Assembly (NCBI GenBank): GCA_016212095.1
Contig: JACRHH010000020.1
Coordinates: 1-48,900 of the forward strand
DNA from: Nitrospirota bacterium
GTDB lineage: Bacteria; Nitrospirota; Thermodesulfovibrionia; SZUA-242
Length of the DNA stretch: 48,900 nt
Reading direction: 5' to 3'
Under the pieces are notes generated by a model. That model saw only the letters and a list, made by a program, of their open reading frames with translations. It did not search any database and was not told the DNA's origin. Shown here in pieces: positions 7,949-17,215 of the stretch (within the stretch, counting starts at the first letter, position 1; each line of letters opens with the position of its first letter). The translations under genes were made by a program, and so were the position numbers.

Positions 7949-9744
7949 GCCATGGCCTCCTTCATGATTTCAGGCTCCCTTGCATCAGGAATCGTGAAAT
8001 AAAATATGGAACCCTTTCCCGGCTCCGACTCAACCCATATCTCGCCGCCATGCCGCACAACCACGCGCTTGCAGATCGAAAGCCCTATGCCTGTGCCGGG
8101 ATACTTTCTTCGTGTGTGAAGGCGCTGAAATACAAGAAAAATCCGCTCCCTGAATCGCGAATCTATCCCTATGCCGTTGTCGCTTACCGAAAACAGCCAG
8201 TCGCCGTCCCTTCTGACAGCCGCAAGATGAATGCGGGGCGGCTCGTTACCCCTGAACTTGATGGAATTGCCCACAAGGTTCTGTAAAAGCTGGACAAGCT
8301 GCGAGCCGTCGGCCTTAATGGTGGGCAGCGGGTCGTGGCTGACCAACGCGCCGCTTTCCTCGATTGCCACCTTCAGATTGGCAATCGCAGTGCGTAGAAC
8401 CTCTTCGCAATCGGTGGGCTCGAACGGTCTGCCGCGCGTTTCGATGCGCGAGTATGCGAGCAGATCGTTGATCATCTTCTGCATCCTGGTTGCGCCTTCA
8501 ACAGCGAACCCGATATATTCGTCGGCCTCGCCGCCAAGCTTGCCGCCGTATTCCCTCTCGATAAGCTGCACGTAGCTCGACACCATGCGAAGCGGCTCCT
8601 GAAGGTCGTGCGATGCGATGTAGGCGAACTGCTCAAGCTCGCTGTTTGAGCGCTCAAGCTCGGTTAACGTCTTTCTAAGCGCGGTTTCCGACTGTCTCAG
8701 TTCTTCAATGGATTGTTTCTCGGTTTCGTACAGCCGGCGGTAATAGATAATCCGCTGCTGCCGCCACCATAGGACAACACTCAAACCTGCGGCAATAATC
8801 GAGGTGAGAACAACAGCCGAAACATACCATGATCGTTTTCGGATTGGCGCGTATAGCTCCTCCTTGTCAATTTTCGCAACAAGAAACCACGGCGAATTTG
8901 GCACAGGCCTGGTGGCCGCGATAACAGGGATTCCACGATAATCGATCCCCTCAACTATTCCAACTCTTCCGAGAACGGCCATCGCGGCGGGCACTGCTTC
9001 CCGTGCAACAGGAATGCGAAATATAAGAGCGGTATTTTTCTTGTGCCGAAGCTCGTTCAGATATACAACTTCACCGCCTTCGCGCCTCACCAATAGCGTC
9101 TCGGCTGACGGGCTCGGCGTGGGCCAGGACTGTATGAACGGGAAAATAAACTGATTGGGGTCAATCTCCAACAGGATAACGCCGACAGTGTCAGTGCCGC
9201 TCTCCGATGCCGTCAAGACCGGACTGATGACGCTGAGATGAATATGTCCGGTATCCCCTTCCCTGTGAAAGTCGGAAACGATTACTTTCCGTGACCGGAT
9301 TGCTTCTTCAATCATCGGGCGAACGTGTGACTCGACCACATGGAGGTCATTCGGGATTGCCCGCCGCAAATCCCCCTTTGCATCGAACAGCAAGACAGGT
9401 TTGTATCTATAGTGTTCACGCAGGGAATTCAGCCATGCGACTACATCATTTCCGACACTCAGGTCATGAGGCTTCTCGAAAGACTGCCGGATTGATTGCG
9501 AAATCAGGCGGTTATCGTATATCGCGTTTCCATCGGCAATTCTCGCCTCGCGCCACTCACTGATCTGCGCGACTTTAAGGTCGGCAATCGCGGATAATTC
9601 GTTCCGTTTTTCCTCGATGACATGCTCCTTCTGATTGTTGTAGTAAGCATATCCGGCAAGCCCGATGCAGGCGGCCAGCAACGAGAAGACCAGAATCAGG
9701 CGGTAGGGGATGTTGGGATTATCGGATTTGAATGCCATTGGCAA
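7945..9744 (-). CDS. Membrane sensor histidine kinase, Cache-type periplasmic domain
   Basis: A 599-residue kinase. A first membrane helix (about residues 15-35) and a second (about 310-330, [20 protein letters not shown]) bracket a periplasmic sensor of about 270 residues; its [25 protein letters not shown] region is Cache-like. A short coiled coil leads to the phosphoacceptor box [13 protein letters not shown] and an ATPase domain (N-box [32 protein letters not shown]). There is no receiver. Overlap with the downstream receiver gene suggests they form a kinase/regulator pair. The ligand cannot be read from the sequence. Confidence 0.87.
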   Translation of the reverse strand: MPMAFKSDNPNIPYRLILVFSLLAACIGLAGYAYYNNQKEHVIEEKRNELSAIADLKVAQISEWREARIADGNAIYDNRLISQSIRQSFEKPHDLSVGNDVVAWLNSLREHYRYKPVLLFDAKGDLRRAIPNDLHVVESHVRPMIEEAIRSRKVIVSDFHREGDTGHIHLSVISPVLTASESGTDTVGVILLEIDPNQFIFPFIQSWPTPSPSAETLLVRREGGEVVYLNELRHKKNTALIFRIPVAREAVPAAMAVLGRVGIVEGIDYRGIPVIAATRPVPNSPWFLVAKIDKEELYAPIRKRSWYVSAVVLTSIIAAGLSVVLWWRQQRIIYYRRLYETEKQSIEELRQSETALRKTLTELERSNSELEQFAYIASHDLQEPLRMVSSYVQLIEREYGGKLGGEADEYIGFAVEGATRMQKMINDLLAYSRIETRGRPFEPTDCEEVLRTAIANLKVAIEESGALVSHDPLPTIKADGSQLVQLLQNLVGNSIKFRGNEPPRIHLAAVRRDGDWLFSVSDNGIGIDSRFRERIFLVFQRLHTRRKYPGTGIGLSICKRVVVRHGGEIWVESEPGKGSIFYFTIPDAREPEIMKEAMA

Positions 9745-9765
9745 TCTCCATGCATTGTTTTGCCC

Positions 9766-12573
9766 TCACCCGGCCTTTTCCTGTAAGCCCTTGACGGCAT
9801 TCATCAATATTGTCGGCGTAAGCGGCTTTCGGATGTAATTCCCGTCCGGCTTCAGCGCTTCGTAGCCGGATATGGTTTCATCCGCGTATCCGGACATGTA
9901 TATCACCCTTGCATCCGGGAGCTTTTCCCTTACTGCCCGCGCAAGCTCGAAGCCGTTCATGTCCGGCATGACCATGTCGGTCAGAAGCAAGTCGATGGCG
10001 GGCCTGGAGGTTGAGGCTATTCGCAACGCCGCGGCTGCGCATGATGCCTGAAGCACTTGATAACCGAGCGAAGCCATGGTGTCATGCACCAGTCTTCTTA
10101 TGACAGGATCGTCGTCCACAACCAGAATGGTTCCGTTTGACGATGAAGATGCAACCGTATCCGGCCCGACCGACTTCACGGCTTCCCCGCTGACAGCGGG
10201 CAGGTAAATGCGGAAAGCCGCACCCTTGCCCAATTCGCTGATCACCTCAATATGGCCGTTGTGCTGTCTGACGATGCCGTAAACAGTGGACAGACCCAGC
10301 CCGGTTCCCTTTCCGGCCTCCTTTGTGGTGAAAAACGGCTCGAATATTCTCTCCCGCACCTCCTGCGACATGCCAGCGCCGGTATCGCTTACGGACAGCA
10401 TCACATGGCTTCCGGGCCTCATGCCCTCCTGCCAATGAGGGCTTGCGGCGTCGATCATTACATCGGCGGTCTCCACTAAAATGCGCCCGCCGCCCGGCAT
10501 GGCGTCGCGCGCGTTCAACGCCAGATTCATGATCACCTGCTCGATTCGCCCCTGATCGGCAAGGATGACTCCGGATGAGTTCAACTTCGTTTCGATCGCC
10601 ACGTTCTCGCCGATTATCGGCCAAAGCAGTTTGAGCATGTTGTCGATGACGGGTGAAACAACGACGAACTTGAGTTCAAGCGGCTGCTTGCGGCTGAAGG
10701 CCAGAAGCTGACGGGTAAGATCGGCCGCCTTTCTTCCTGCCTCCCTGATTATCAGCAGCTTTTCCCGCAGCGGGTTGTTTTCGGTAATCTGCATCAGCGC
10801 AAGCTCGCTGTAGCCCAAAATTGCCGACAGCATGTTGTTGAAATCGTGCGCCACGCCTCCGGCCAGCCTGCCGACCGACTCCAGTTTCTGCGCCTGAAAA
10901 AGCTGGGTTTGAAGGCTCTGCCGCTCAACCTCTGCCTGCTTGCTCTCTGTAATGTCACGAACAATCCCGATGAAAGCGATAACGCGGTTGTTCTCGTATC
11001 TGACGAGCGATGTTGAGAGCATGACAGGGTATTCCAGTCCGTTCCGCTTGATGTTGATAACCTCTCCCCGCCAGCCGCCGTTATTGATTGTCCGGTTGAA
11101 TATCTCGCTCCAGAGGCCATCCGGATTATTGGGCGAGTGCATGAGCGATATATGCTTCCCCCTGATTTCATCCCGCTCGTAGCCGAGATATTCGACGGCG
11201 CGGGCGTTGACATGCATTATCCTGCCGTTGGTGTCTGTAATTACAATGAGATCCGTGTTGCTCTCGATGGACTGGGCAAGCATCGCAACCTGCTTGTGAC
11301 TGATCGCGTTCTGCACCGCAACCGAGATGATGTCGGCTATAGATTTGTACAGACCGATCTTTCTTTCCGGGAGAATCGTGCCGGACGGAAGGTACAGACA
11401 GAGCGCCCCAAGCCTTCTGCCGCGCGAGCGTATCGGAAGAATTATATGGCCGTGCGGAACCGCGTCGGCGTATGTCTTTGTATGACGCGCGTCTTCACCG
11501 CTGTGTTGGGAGATTATCACATCATCTTCCTGAACACATGCGCCGCAGAGGCATTCACCGTATGAAATGGCGGAGCAGACCGCTTGCTGATCCTCGCTGA
11601 ATCCGCGGGATGCAACGATCCTGAGCACGCTGTTTTCCTCATCGCAAAGGAAAACCGCCCCTTTCCTCACAATGGTCAGATGCTCAAGGCCCAGCATCGC
11701 GCCCATCACCTTGTCGAGCATCGGTTCCATTTCGAGCGATCTGCTTGCGGCCATGGCTATTTCGTTCAATACGTTCAATTCATTCAGGTGCTCGTCCTTT
11801 TCGTTGAACAATGTTTTCAGGTTTCGGGCCATTCCGTTGAATGTGGTTCCGAGCGTGCCTATTTCGTCATCGGTTCTCACCTCCACGCTGACGTCGAAAT
11901 TGCACTTTTCGATCTCGGATACCGCCAGCATAAGCTTTTTTACCGGAAGTATAATGCCCCTGCGCGTGAAAACGAACACACAGCTGATAATGGCCGCCAG
12001 TATTCCGAGCGAGCAGAACCTGAACATGTTGAAAGAGCTCAACTCCCTGTCATGGTGCTGCTCGACAGCCTTGACAAGTGATTCAATCTTCGGGATATTG
12101 TCGCGAACAGCGGCATGGCAGGCGCTGCACACTTCACTGCCGCCTGCCGCGTGGCTTCTGAGGATGTTGCGCAGAAGCGGCCTTTGGGTGCTCAGCCAGA
12201 GATCGATCAGTTCGTTCAGTTGTGCGCGTGACGGCCCGTCATGGTCGTGCAGCGGTTCAAGGCCGAGCTTGGGGCTTCCGATCTTCAGGCCGTACAGCAC
12301 TTCCTCGTATTCGTCTATCGCCTTTTCAGCGCCTTTGGCATGGAGACCGCTTTCCACCGAACGCGGATTGTTTGTGATGAAATGCATGTGGGACGCGATC
12401 TTGTATGTCAGCATCCGCTCCCTTCCGGCAATGTTAATCTTCCTTGCGTCACCCTCCATGAAGTGTGTGAAAATGAATCCGGCAAGAGCGTACCCCGCAA
12501 AGAATAAAATGATGACGGAACTGAGGAATATATACTTGGATGTCAGGGAACGAAATGCAGCCAATGCCGTCAT
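9766..12573 (-). CDS. Haem-c-type hybrid histidine kinase (PilJ/NarX-like N-term, HAMP, GAF, PAS, HisKA, HATPase, REC)
   Basis: A 935-residue hybrid kinase. TM1 is at about 14-36. The periplasmic domain contains NIAGRERMLTYKIA (about 47-60), like the P-box of NarX/PilJ-type nitrate sensors, and a CSACH haem-attachment motif at 149-153. TM2 (about 183-203) is followed by HAMP, a GAF domain (about 285-415), PAS (about 425-540), the phosphoacceptor domain ([20 protein letters not shown]), the ATPase (NLALNARDAM, DTGAGM, GKGTGLGLS) and a receiver (LLLTDMVMPDMNG, RKPLTP). The GAF also carries a CLCGAC cluster. A GGAGG-like site precedes the ATG. It heads a four-gene minus-strand unit and is divergent from a cytochrome c gene. 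Haem-based redox or gas sensing is inferred from CxxCH. Confidence 0.88.
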   Translation of the reverse strand: MTALAAFRSLTSKYIFLSSVIILFFAGYALAGFIFTHFMEGDARKINIAGRERMLTYKIASHMHFITNNPRSVESGLHAKGAEKAIDEYEEVLYGLKIGSPKLGLEPLHDHDGPSRAQLNELIDLWLSTQRPLLRNILRSHAAGGSEVCSACHAAVRDNIPKIESLVKAVEQHHDRELSSFNMFRFCSLGILAAIISCVFVFTRRGIILPVKKLMLAVSEIEKCNFDVSVEVRTDDEIGTLGTTFNGMARNLKTLFNEKDEHLNELNVLNEIAMAASRSLEMEPMLDKVMGAMLGLEHLTIVRKGAVFLCDEENSVLRIVASRGFSEDQQAVCSAISYGECLCGACVQEDDVIISQHSGEDARHTKTYADAVPHGHIILPIRSRGRRLGALCLYLPSGTILPERKIGLYKSIADIISVAVQNAISHKQVAMLAQSIESNTDLIVITDTNGRIMHVNARAVEYLGYERDEIRGKHISLMHSPNNPDGLWSEIFNRTINNGGWRGEVINIKRNGLEYPVMLSTSLVRYENNRVIAFIGIVRDITESKQAEVERQSLQTQLFQAQKLESVGRLAGGVAHDFNNMLSAILGYSELALMQITENNPLREKLLIIREAGRKAADLTRQLLAFSRKQPLELKFVVVSPVIDNMLKLLWPIIGENVAIETKLNSSGVILADQGRIEQVIMNLALNARDAMPGGGRILVETADVMIDAASPHWQEGMRPGSHVMLSVSDTGAGMSQEVRERIFEPFFTTKEAGKGTGLGLSTVYGIVRQHNGHIEVISELGKGAAFRIYLPAVSGEAVKSVGPDTVASSSSNGTILVVDDDPVIRRLVHDTMASLGYQVLQASCAAAALRIASTSRPAIDLLLTDMVMPDMNGFELARAVREKLPDARVIYMSGYADETISGYEALKPDGNYIRKPLTPTILMNAVKGLQEKAG

Positions 12574-12591
12574 GCCTCCGCAAACCTGTAG

Positions 12592-12629
12592 TATGATTAG
12601 ATCATATCATCAGGCCAGTGATATGACGA
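12592..12629. promoter_or_regulatory. Divergent control region with two inverted repeats
   Basis: This is the 114-nt gap between the haem kinase (minus) and the cytochrome gene (plus). TATGAT-TAG-ATCATA (12592-12606) is a 6-bp inverted repeat with a 3-nt spacer. TCATATCA-N9-TGATATGA (12602-12626) is an 8-bp inverted repeat. Reading the minus strand, TCGTCA (12629-12624) and TATGAT (12606-12601) are spaced 17 nt as a sigma-70-like promoter, so the larger repeat would cover -35 to -10 like an operator. The repeats are seen directly; promoter and operator roles are inferred. Confidence 0.45.
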
Positions 12630-12687
12630 TAGAGAGGAAACCGCCCCGGCCTTCTGCTTCTTAAGGCTGAAAATTGAGGAGGATCAT

Positions 12688-13134
12688 ATGAGCAATACAA
12701 GGATTTTCAGTTTCATGCTTATTGCCGGCGCAGCCTTGATGATGTTTCCCGTGTGCGCTTTCGCGGCTGACGATGCGCACAAGTCCGGTCATCCCGGCGT
12801 CAATCCGCTTATTGAGGAAATGGTCATTCTGGACGGCGTGTTCCGCGACGTGGTTTCCGGCGTGGCCCTGGCCGACGGCGAAAAGGTGCATAACGCGCTT
12901 AAATCGATGCACGGAACAATGGAGAAAACCCACGAGGGGGTTCACGAGGGCAAGGTGACGATTCCCAAAAACGCGGACAGGGTGCGTGAGTTCGTGAAGA
13001 TGGACAAGCGGTTCCACCGCGATCTGGAAGCGCTTGCACATGCGGCCCACGGGAATGACATCAAGGCTATGGAAAAGCTGACAGGAAAACTGCTTCACGG
13101 CTGTATCGCATGCCACGAGACATTCAGGAAATGA
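12688..13134 (+). CDS. Periplasmic c-type cytochrome, cytochrome c'-like
   Basis: A 148-residue protein with a signal peptide ending AFAA (about residue 28), a helical, His/Lys-rich body and a single haem-attachment motif CIACH close to the C-terminus. That is the position found in class II cytochromes (cytochrome c' and cytochrome b562-like helical bundles). GAGGAGG precedes the ATG. Possible axial ligands are numerous (HGTMEKTHEGVHEG). It is divergently transcribed from a sensor kinase with its own CxxCH, so it may deliver electrons or ligand to that sensor or be its regulated target. The electron partner is unknown. Confidence 0.82.
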   Translation: MSNTRIFSFMLIAGAALMMFPVCAFAADDAHKSGHPGVNPLIEEMVILDGVFRDVVSGVALADGEKVHNALKSMHGTMEKTHEGVHEGKVTIPKNADRVREFVKMDKRFHRDLEALAHAAHGNDIKAMEKLTGKLLHGCIACHETFRK

Positions 13135-13171
13135 TGACAGGAAATGACGACAGTAAACATTCCATACGCCA

Positions 13172-14380
13172 TTGTTGAGTAACCGCAAGCCAGTCTTGGG
13201 CTGGTGCCTGTTCGATTTCGCCAATTCCAGTTATTCGGCGGTAATCGCCGCCGTGGTCTTTCCTGTCTATTACGCCAAGGTTATTGTAGGCAACGAGGCC
13301 GGACAGGGCGATTTGTGGTGGGGCAGGGCGATTTCGCTCAGCATGGCGCTTGTGGCCCTGAGTTCGCCGTTTCTTGGCGGCATCGCCGATTCTTCCGGCG
13401 CGCGGAAGCGTTTTCTTATCGTCTATACTCTTGTCTGTGCCGTTTCCGTGGCATCGTTTTCCATTCTGCAACCCGGAATGATAATGGCCGGATTTGCCCT
13501 CATTGTTCTGGCCAATATCGGCATGGAGGGCGGACTTGTCTTCTACAACGCATATCTGCCGGACATATCGCCGCCGGAATACGTTGGCAGGGTGTCGGCA
13601 TGGGGTTTCGGTCTTGGCTACGCCGGCTCTGTCACGTCGCTTTTGATCGCGCTTCCGCTCGTGAAGTCCGGCATGTTTCAGGCCGTATGGATTATGGTTG
13701 GCGTGTTTTTCATGATTTTCGCCATGCCGCTTTTCCTGTGGGTGAACGGCGGCGGCAAGGGCAAAGAGGGAGTGTTGTCGGCGGCGGCGCACGGATTGCG
13801 GTCGCTTGCCGCGAATCTGCGCGAGATATGGGCCGACAGCCGCGCCCGGCGTTTTCTTTCAGCGTATTTCATTTACGAAGACGGCGTGAACACCGTTATC
13901 GTGTTTTCGAGCATATTCGCGGCCACCACGCTCGGCTTCAAGGCGGAAGAGCTGATACTCCTGTATCTGGTGGTTCAGGTAACAGCGCTTGCCGGATCGT
14001 TCGGCATGGCCGCGCCAATCGACCGATGGGGGGCGAAACCGGTAATCATGCTTTCTCTGGCGCTCTGGGTGTCGGTCAGCGTGATCGCATGTGCAACCTA
14101 CACGAAGCAGGGTTTCTGGATGGTGGCAACCATTGCCGGGCTTGGGCTTGGAACCGTTCAGGCCGCAAGCCGCGCCCTGTTTGCCGGTTTCATCCCGAAG
14201 GGGCGCGAGGGCGCGTATTTCGGCGTTTATTCGCTCGTGGGAAAAACCTCTGCCGTGCTTGGGCCGCTGGTATTTGGCTATGTTTCCACAACTGCCGGAA
14301 GCCAGCGTCCGGCAATTCTGTCGGTTGCCTTGTTTTTCCTCATCGGCGGAGCGCTGCTTTCAAGGGTTAGAACGTCGTAG
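13172..14380 (+). CDS. MFS transporter, UMF1 family
   Basis: A 402-residue polytopic membrane protein with about 12 hydrophobic segments. Its N-terminus (LGWCLFDFANSSYSAVIAAVVFPVYY) and YLPDISPPEYVGRVSAWGFGLGYAGS are hallmarks of the UMF1/Atg22-like branch of the major facilitator superfamily. In bacteria these are putative effluxers of unknown substrate. The start is TTG (13172), the first usable start after an in-frame stop at 13154, with no convincing ribosome binding site. It lies 37 nt after the cytochrome gene on the same strand and could be transcribed with it. Confidence 0.83.
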   Translation: MLSNRKPVLGWCLFDFANSSYSAVIAAVVFPVYYAKVIVGNEAGQGDLWWGRAISLSMALVALSSPFLGGIADSSGARKRFLIVYTLVCAVSVASFSILQPGMIMAGFALIVLANIGMEGGLVFYNAYLPDISPPEYVGRVSAWGFGLGYAGSVTSLLIALPLVKSGMFQAVWIMVGVFFMIFAMPLFLWVNGGGKGKEGVLSAAAHGLRSLAANLREIWADSRARRFLSAYFIYEDGVNTVIVFSSIFAATTLGFKAEELILLYLVVQVTALAGSFGMAAPIDRWGAKPVIMLSLALWVSVSVIACATYTKQGFWMVATIAGLGLGTVQAASRALFAGFIPKGREGAYFGVYSLVGKTSAVLGPLVFGYVSTTAGSQRPAILSVALFFLIGGALLSRVRTS

Positions 14381-14455
14381 GGGCATTCGGGCAAGCCCTC
14401 CTCCTCCGGCCTTTGTCGGCCACATCCCCTTGCACATTTAACCCGCCACATTGTT

Positions 14456-14461
14456 TATAAT
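14456..14461 (+). promoter_or_regulatory. Candidate -10 element (TATAAT) for lnt
   Basis: A perfect TATAAT sits 9 nt before the lnt start codon. TTGCAC at 14430-14435 is 20 nt upstream, too far for a standard -35. If used, the transcript would be nearly leaderless. Seen directly; promoter function is an inference. Confidence 0.25.
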
Positions 14462-14470
14462 CAACGTTTA

Positions 14471-16081
14471 ATGAAAAAACAGAGACATGAATCAATTATG
14501 CGCTTCGCCATGCTTGCGGCTTCCGGCATCGCGCTTGGACTGAGCTTCCCCCAGGCCGGTCTGCATCTGTTGGCCTGGGTCGCTGTGGTTCCGCTTCTGT
14601 TTGCCGTATGGAATGCAAGCGGGAAGGATGCATTCCGATCCGGAATGGTTTACGGTTTCGCGTATTTTGCTGCGTCGCTTTACTGGATCGAGCATTCCGT
14701 GCGTGTTTACGGAATGCTTCCGCTGTTCATCAGCGTGGGGGCCGTGGCCCTTCTGTGCCTGATACTTTCACTGTACACCGGACTCTTTGCCTATTTCTTC
14801 ATGCGGGCATACCGCACAACGCAGCTTCCCGCCGTTTTGATAGCTCCGGTGTTCTGGGTGACTCTCGACATAGCCCGAACATATTTTCTAAGCGGATTTC
14901 CGTGGGCATCAATCGGCTATTCGCAGTACAAGTGCCTGGCGATTATCCAGATAGCCGACATTACCGGGGTTTACGGCGTCACATTCCTGCTGCTTGCTGT
15001 TAACGGAATCATCTTCGACACGCTCATCTACAAGCGCAGGAAGCAGGAAGCGCCTCTGTTTCCTTCAATTACCACGATAGCCGGCGGCATTACGCTTGGC
15101 GTTGTCCTGATGTTTACGCTTGTTTACGGTTTCATCAAGCTTCGGCAGCAGACATGGGGCGACAGGCTTGTGATATCGGTGGCGCAGGGCAATATCGACC
15201 AGTCCGACAAATGGGATCCTGACCGCGGAAATATGATCGTTAACACCTACTACGATCTTACCCGCACGCTTGCGGCGCGAAAACCGGCGCTCATAGTCTG
15301 GCCGGAGGCTTCGATTCCGTTCATATTCAATTATCACAAGGCATTGACAAACGAGCTGAAAGAATTCGTGGCATCGGTGAAAACGCCCGTGCTGCTCGGA
15401 GCGGTTGAGTCCTCTGTTTCGGCTACTCCATCCGCCCTCACATCCGGCAACACATCCGGCAACATGGCCAACACCAAGGCCGACGAAGAGCGACAGCTTG
15501 CTAATTCGGCGGTGCTGATAGGCGCGGACGGCAAGGTTTCGGCGTCGTACCGCAAGATTCACATGGTTCCGTTTGGGGAATACATTCCGTGGGGGCTTCC
15601 TGTAAGAAAACTTGTGCCGCTGGTCGGGGATTTTCTTCCGGGCGATGAATACCGGATAATGCAGGTCGGCGATGTTCCGTTCGGCGTGGTCATATGCTAT
15701 GAGATCATATTCCCGGAACTTGTTCGCGAATTCGCGGCGCGCGGCGCGCAGTTTCTGACGACTGTCACCAACGACGCATGGTTCGGGCGCACCTCCGCGC
15801 CGTATCAGCATTTTTCGATGGCTGTGTTCCGGGCGGTAGAAAACCGGCTGCCTGTTGTGCGCGCTGCAAACACCGGAATATCCGGTTTCATCGATGACAA
15901 GGGGCGCATAATAAGGGCAAGCGGCATTTACAGCAAGGAGGCGCTCACCGAAACCATAACCACGCGAAAGGGCGGTGTGAGTTTCTACACGAAGTTCGGC
16001 AACGTCTTCGGATATTTCTGCATGGTGGGCGCGATAATGTTGACGGTTTTGAAGGGAGATGGACGAAGATGGCGGAAATAA
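14471..16081 (+). CDS. lnt: Apolipoprotein N-acyltransferase Lnt
   Basis: A 536-residue inner-membrane enzyme that adds the third acyl chain to the N-terminal Cys of lipoproteins. The N-terminal half has several membrane helices; the C-terminal half is a nitrilase-fold domain. All three catalytic positions are visible: Glu in VWPEASIPF, Lys in YRKIHMVPFGEYIP and Cys in GVVICYEIIFPE. One oddity is a Ser/Thr/Asn-rich insertion (nt about 15415-15490) between the Glu and Lys motifs, longer than I would expect for the family. A last membrane helix ends the protein. The gene overlaps prfB by 13 nt. Retention of Lnt implies triacylated lipoproteins and a two-membrane envelope, consistent with the lipoprotein at 19.1 kb. 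Confidence 0.95.
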   Translation: MKKQRHESIMRFAMLAASGIALGLSFPQAGLHLLAWVAVVPLLFAVWNASGKDAFRSGMVYGFAYFAASLYWIEHSVRVYGMLPLFISVGAVALLCLILSLYTGLFAYFFMRAYRTTQLPAVLIAPVFWVTLDIARTYFLSGFPWASIGYSQYKCLAIIQIADITGVYGVTFLLLAVNGIIFDTLIYKRRKQEAPLFPSITTIAGGITLGVVLMFTLVYGFIKLRQQTWGDRLVISVAQGNIDQSDKWDPDRGNMIVNTYYDLTRTLAARKPALIVWPEASIPFIFNYHKALTNELKEFVASVKTPVLLGAVESSVSATPSALTSGNTSGNMANTKADEERQLANSAVLIGADGKVSASYRKIHMVPFGEYIPWGLPVRKLVPLVGDFLPGDEYRIMQVGDVPFGVVICYEIIFPELVREFAARGAQFLTTVTNDAWFGRTSAPYQHFSMAVFRAVENRLPVVRAANTGISGFIDDKGRIIRASGIYSKEALTETITTRKGGVSFYTKFGNVFGYFCMVGAIMLTVLKGDGRRWRK

Positions 16082-17173
16082 AGGAATTACGCGAGAAGCA
16101 CGAAAATATCCGGAGGTATCTTTGAGGCGGACAGGCTGTCGGGCAGGCACGCCGAAATAGAGCATGAGCTTGCAGGCAAGGGCGCGTGGGATCAGCCCGC
16201 GAGAATGCAGACGCTTCTCAAGGAAAAATCACGGATAGAAAACACGCTTCTGCCGCTGCGCGAAATCGATGCCAAGCTTTCGGATATAGATGTTCTTGAG
16301 GAGCTTTCGCGCGAGGAAGACGGCTCGGAGTTCAAGGTGGAACTTGAACAGAAGCTGTCGGAAATAGCGCTGGCTCTGGACGATCTGGAGTTTCAAAGCA
16401 TACTTTCCGGCGAGCGCGACAGCGGAAACGCAATTTTAACCATAAATTCCGGCGCTGGCGGAACCGAAAGCCAGGACTGGGCGCAGATGCTCATGCGAAT
16501 GTACCTGCGCTGGGCCGAGCGCAAGGGTTTTAATCTCACCATTACTGAAACGCTTCCGGGAGAGGAGGCGGGAATAAAGAGCGCGACGATCGAGGTTGAG
16601 GGGCCATACGCCTACGGCTACCTCAAGGCCGAGGCCGGAGTTCACCGGCTTGTGCGGATTTCGCCGTTCGACGCGAACAAGCGCCGCCACACATCGTTCT
16701 GCGCCGTGCTCGTGTATCCGGTGATCGAGGACGACATCGACATCGACATTCGCGACGACGACCTGAAGATAGACACATACCGGGCTTCCGGAGCCGGAGG
16801 CCAGCACGTGAACAAAACGTCGTCAGCCGTCCGCATCACGCACATTCCAAGCGGCATTATTGTTGCCTGCCAGTCGGAGCGCTCGCAGATCAGCAACCGA
16901 AATCACGCGATGAAAGTCCTCCGCGCCCGTCTTTTCGACATGCAGGCCAGGGCGAAGGAGGAGGAGATGACGGCCATAGTCGGCGAAAAGAAAGACATCG
17001 CGTGGGGCAGCCAGATACGTTCATACGTCTTCCAGCCGTACCGGATGGTAAAAGACCACCGCACAAACACAGAGGTGGGGAATACCGATCCCGTCATGGA
17101 CGGGGACATAGACCTCTTTATACGCAACTATCTGCTGATGCGGGCCGGACGGCGCTCGGCGGCGGCGGAGTAG
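16069..17173 (+). CDS. prfB: Peptide chain release factor 2, programmed +1 frameshift
   Basis: RF2 terminates translation at UGA and UAA. It is read in two frames: ATG at 16069 gives 18 codons ending ...ENIRRYL, then an in-frame TGA (16123-16125). A +1 shift continues as EADRLSGRHAEIEHE to the stop at 17173, giving about 367 residues, the normal RF2 length. The SPF anticodon-like tripeptide (RISPFDANKRR) and the catalytic GGQ (SGAGGQHVNKTSSAVR) are both intact. The start lies inside the end of lnt, so the two are probably coupled. A caller that ignores the frameshift would report only the part from an internal ATG at 16205. Confidence 0.95.
16111..16126 (+). promoter_or_regulatory. prfB programmed +1 frameshift site
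   Basis: The sequence reads CGG AGG TAT CTT TGA G, matching the classical RF2 autoregulatory site: an internal Shine-Dalgarno-like CGGAGG just upstream, slippery CUU and UGA stop. Low RF2 lets the ribosome pause at UGA and slip to UUU, restoring RF2 synthesis. The downstream reading resumes at 16124 (GAG). Sequence features are seen directly; the mechanism is established for prfB. Confidence 0.93.
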
Positions 17174-17215
17174 GACGGGGATGATGCCAAGGCTGAATTA
17201 GTGTTACTATCTGGC

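Noticed and set aside
11672-12664. 330-codon plus-strand frame
   Set aside because: Antisense to the haem-type hybrid kinase, whose domains and motifs are continuous on the minus strand. The plus frame has Ser/Leu-rich shadow composition and no recognisable domain.
12661-13224. 187-codon minus-strand frame
   Set aside because: Antisense to the cytochrome gene, which has a signal peptide, ribosome binding site and CxxCH.
13204-14370. 388-codon plus-strand frame
   Set aside because: Shifted-frame shadow of the UMF1-type transporter; Arg/Gly-rich with no membrane pattern.
16123-16125. In-frame stop in prfB as a disabling mutation
   Set aside because: The CGGAGG-TAT-CTT-TGA context is the normal programmed frameshift of RF2 and the downstream frame is intact.
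15065-16165. 366-codon minus-strand frame
   Set aside because: Antisense shadow of lnt and the start of prfB.
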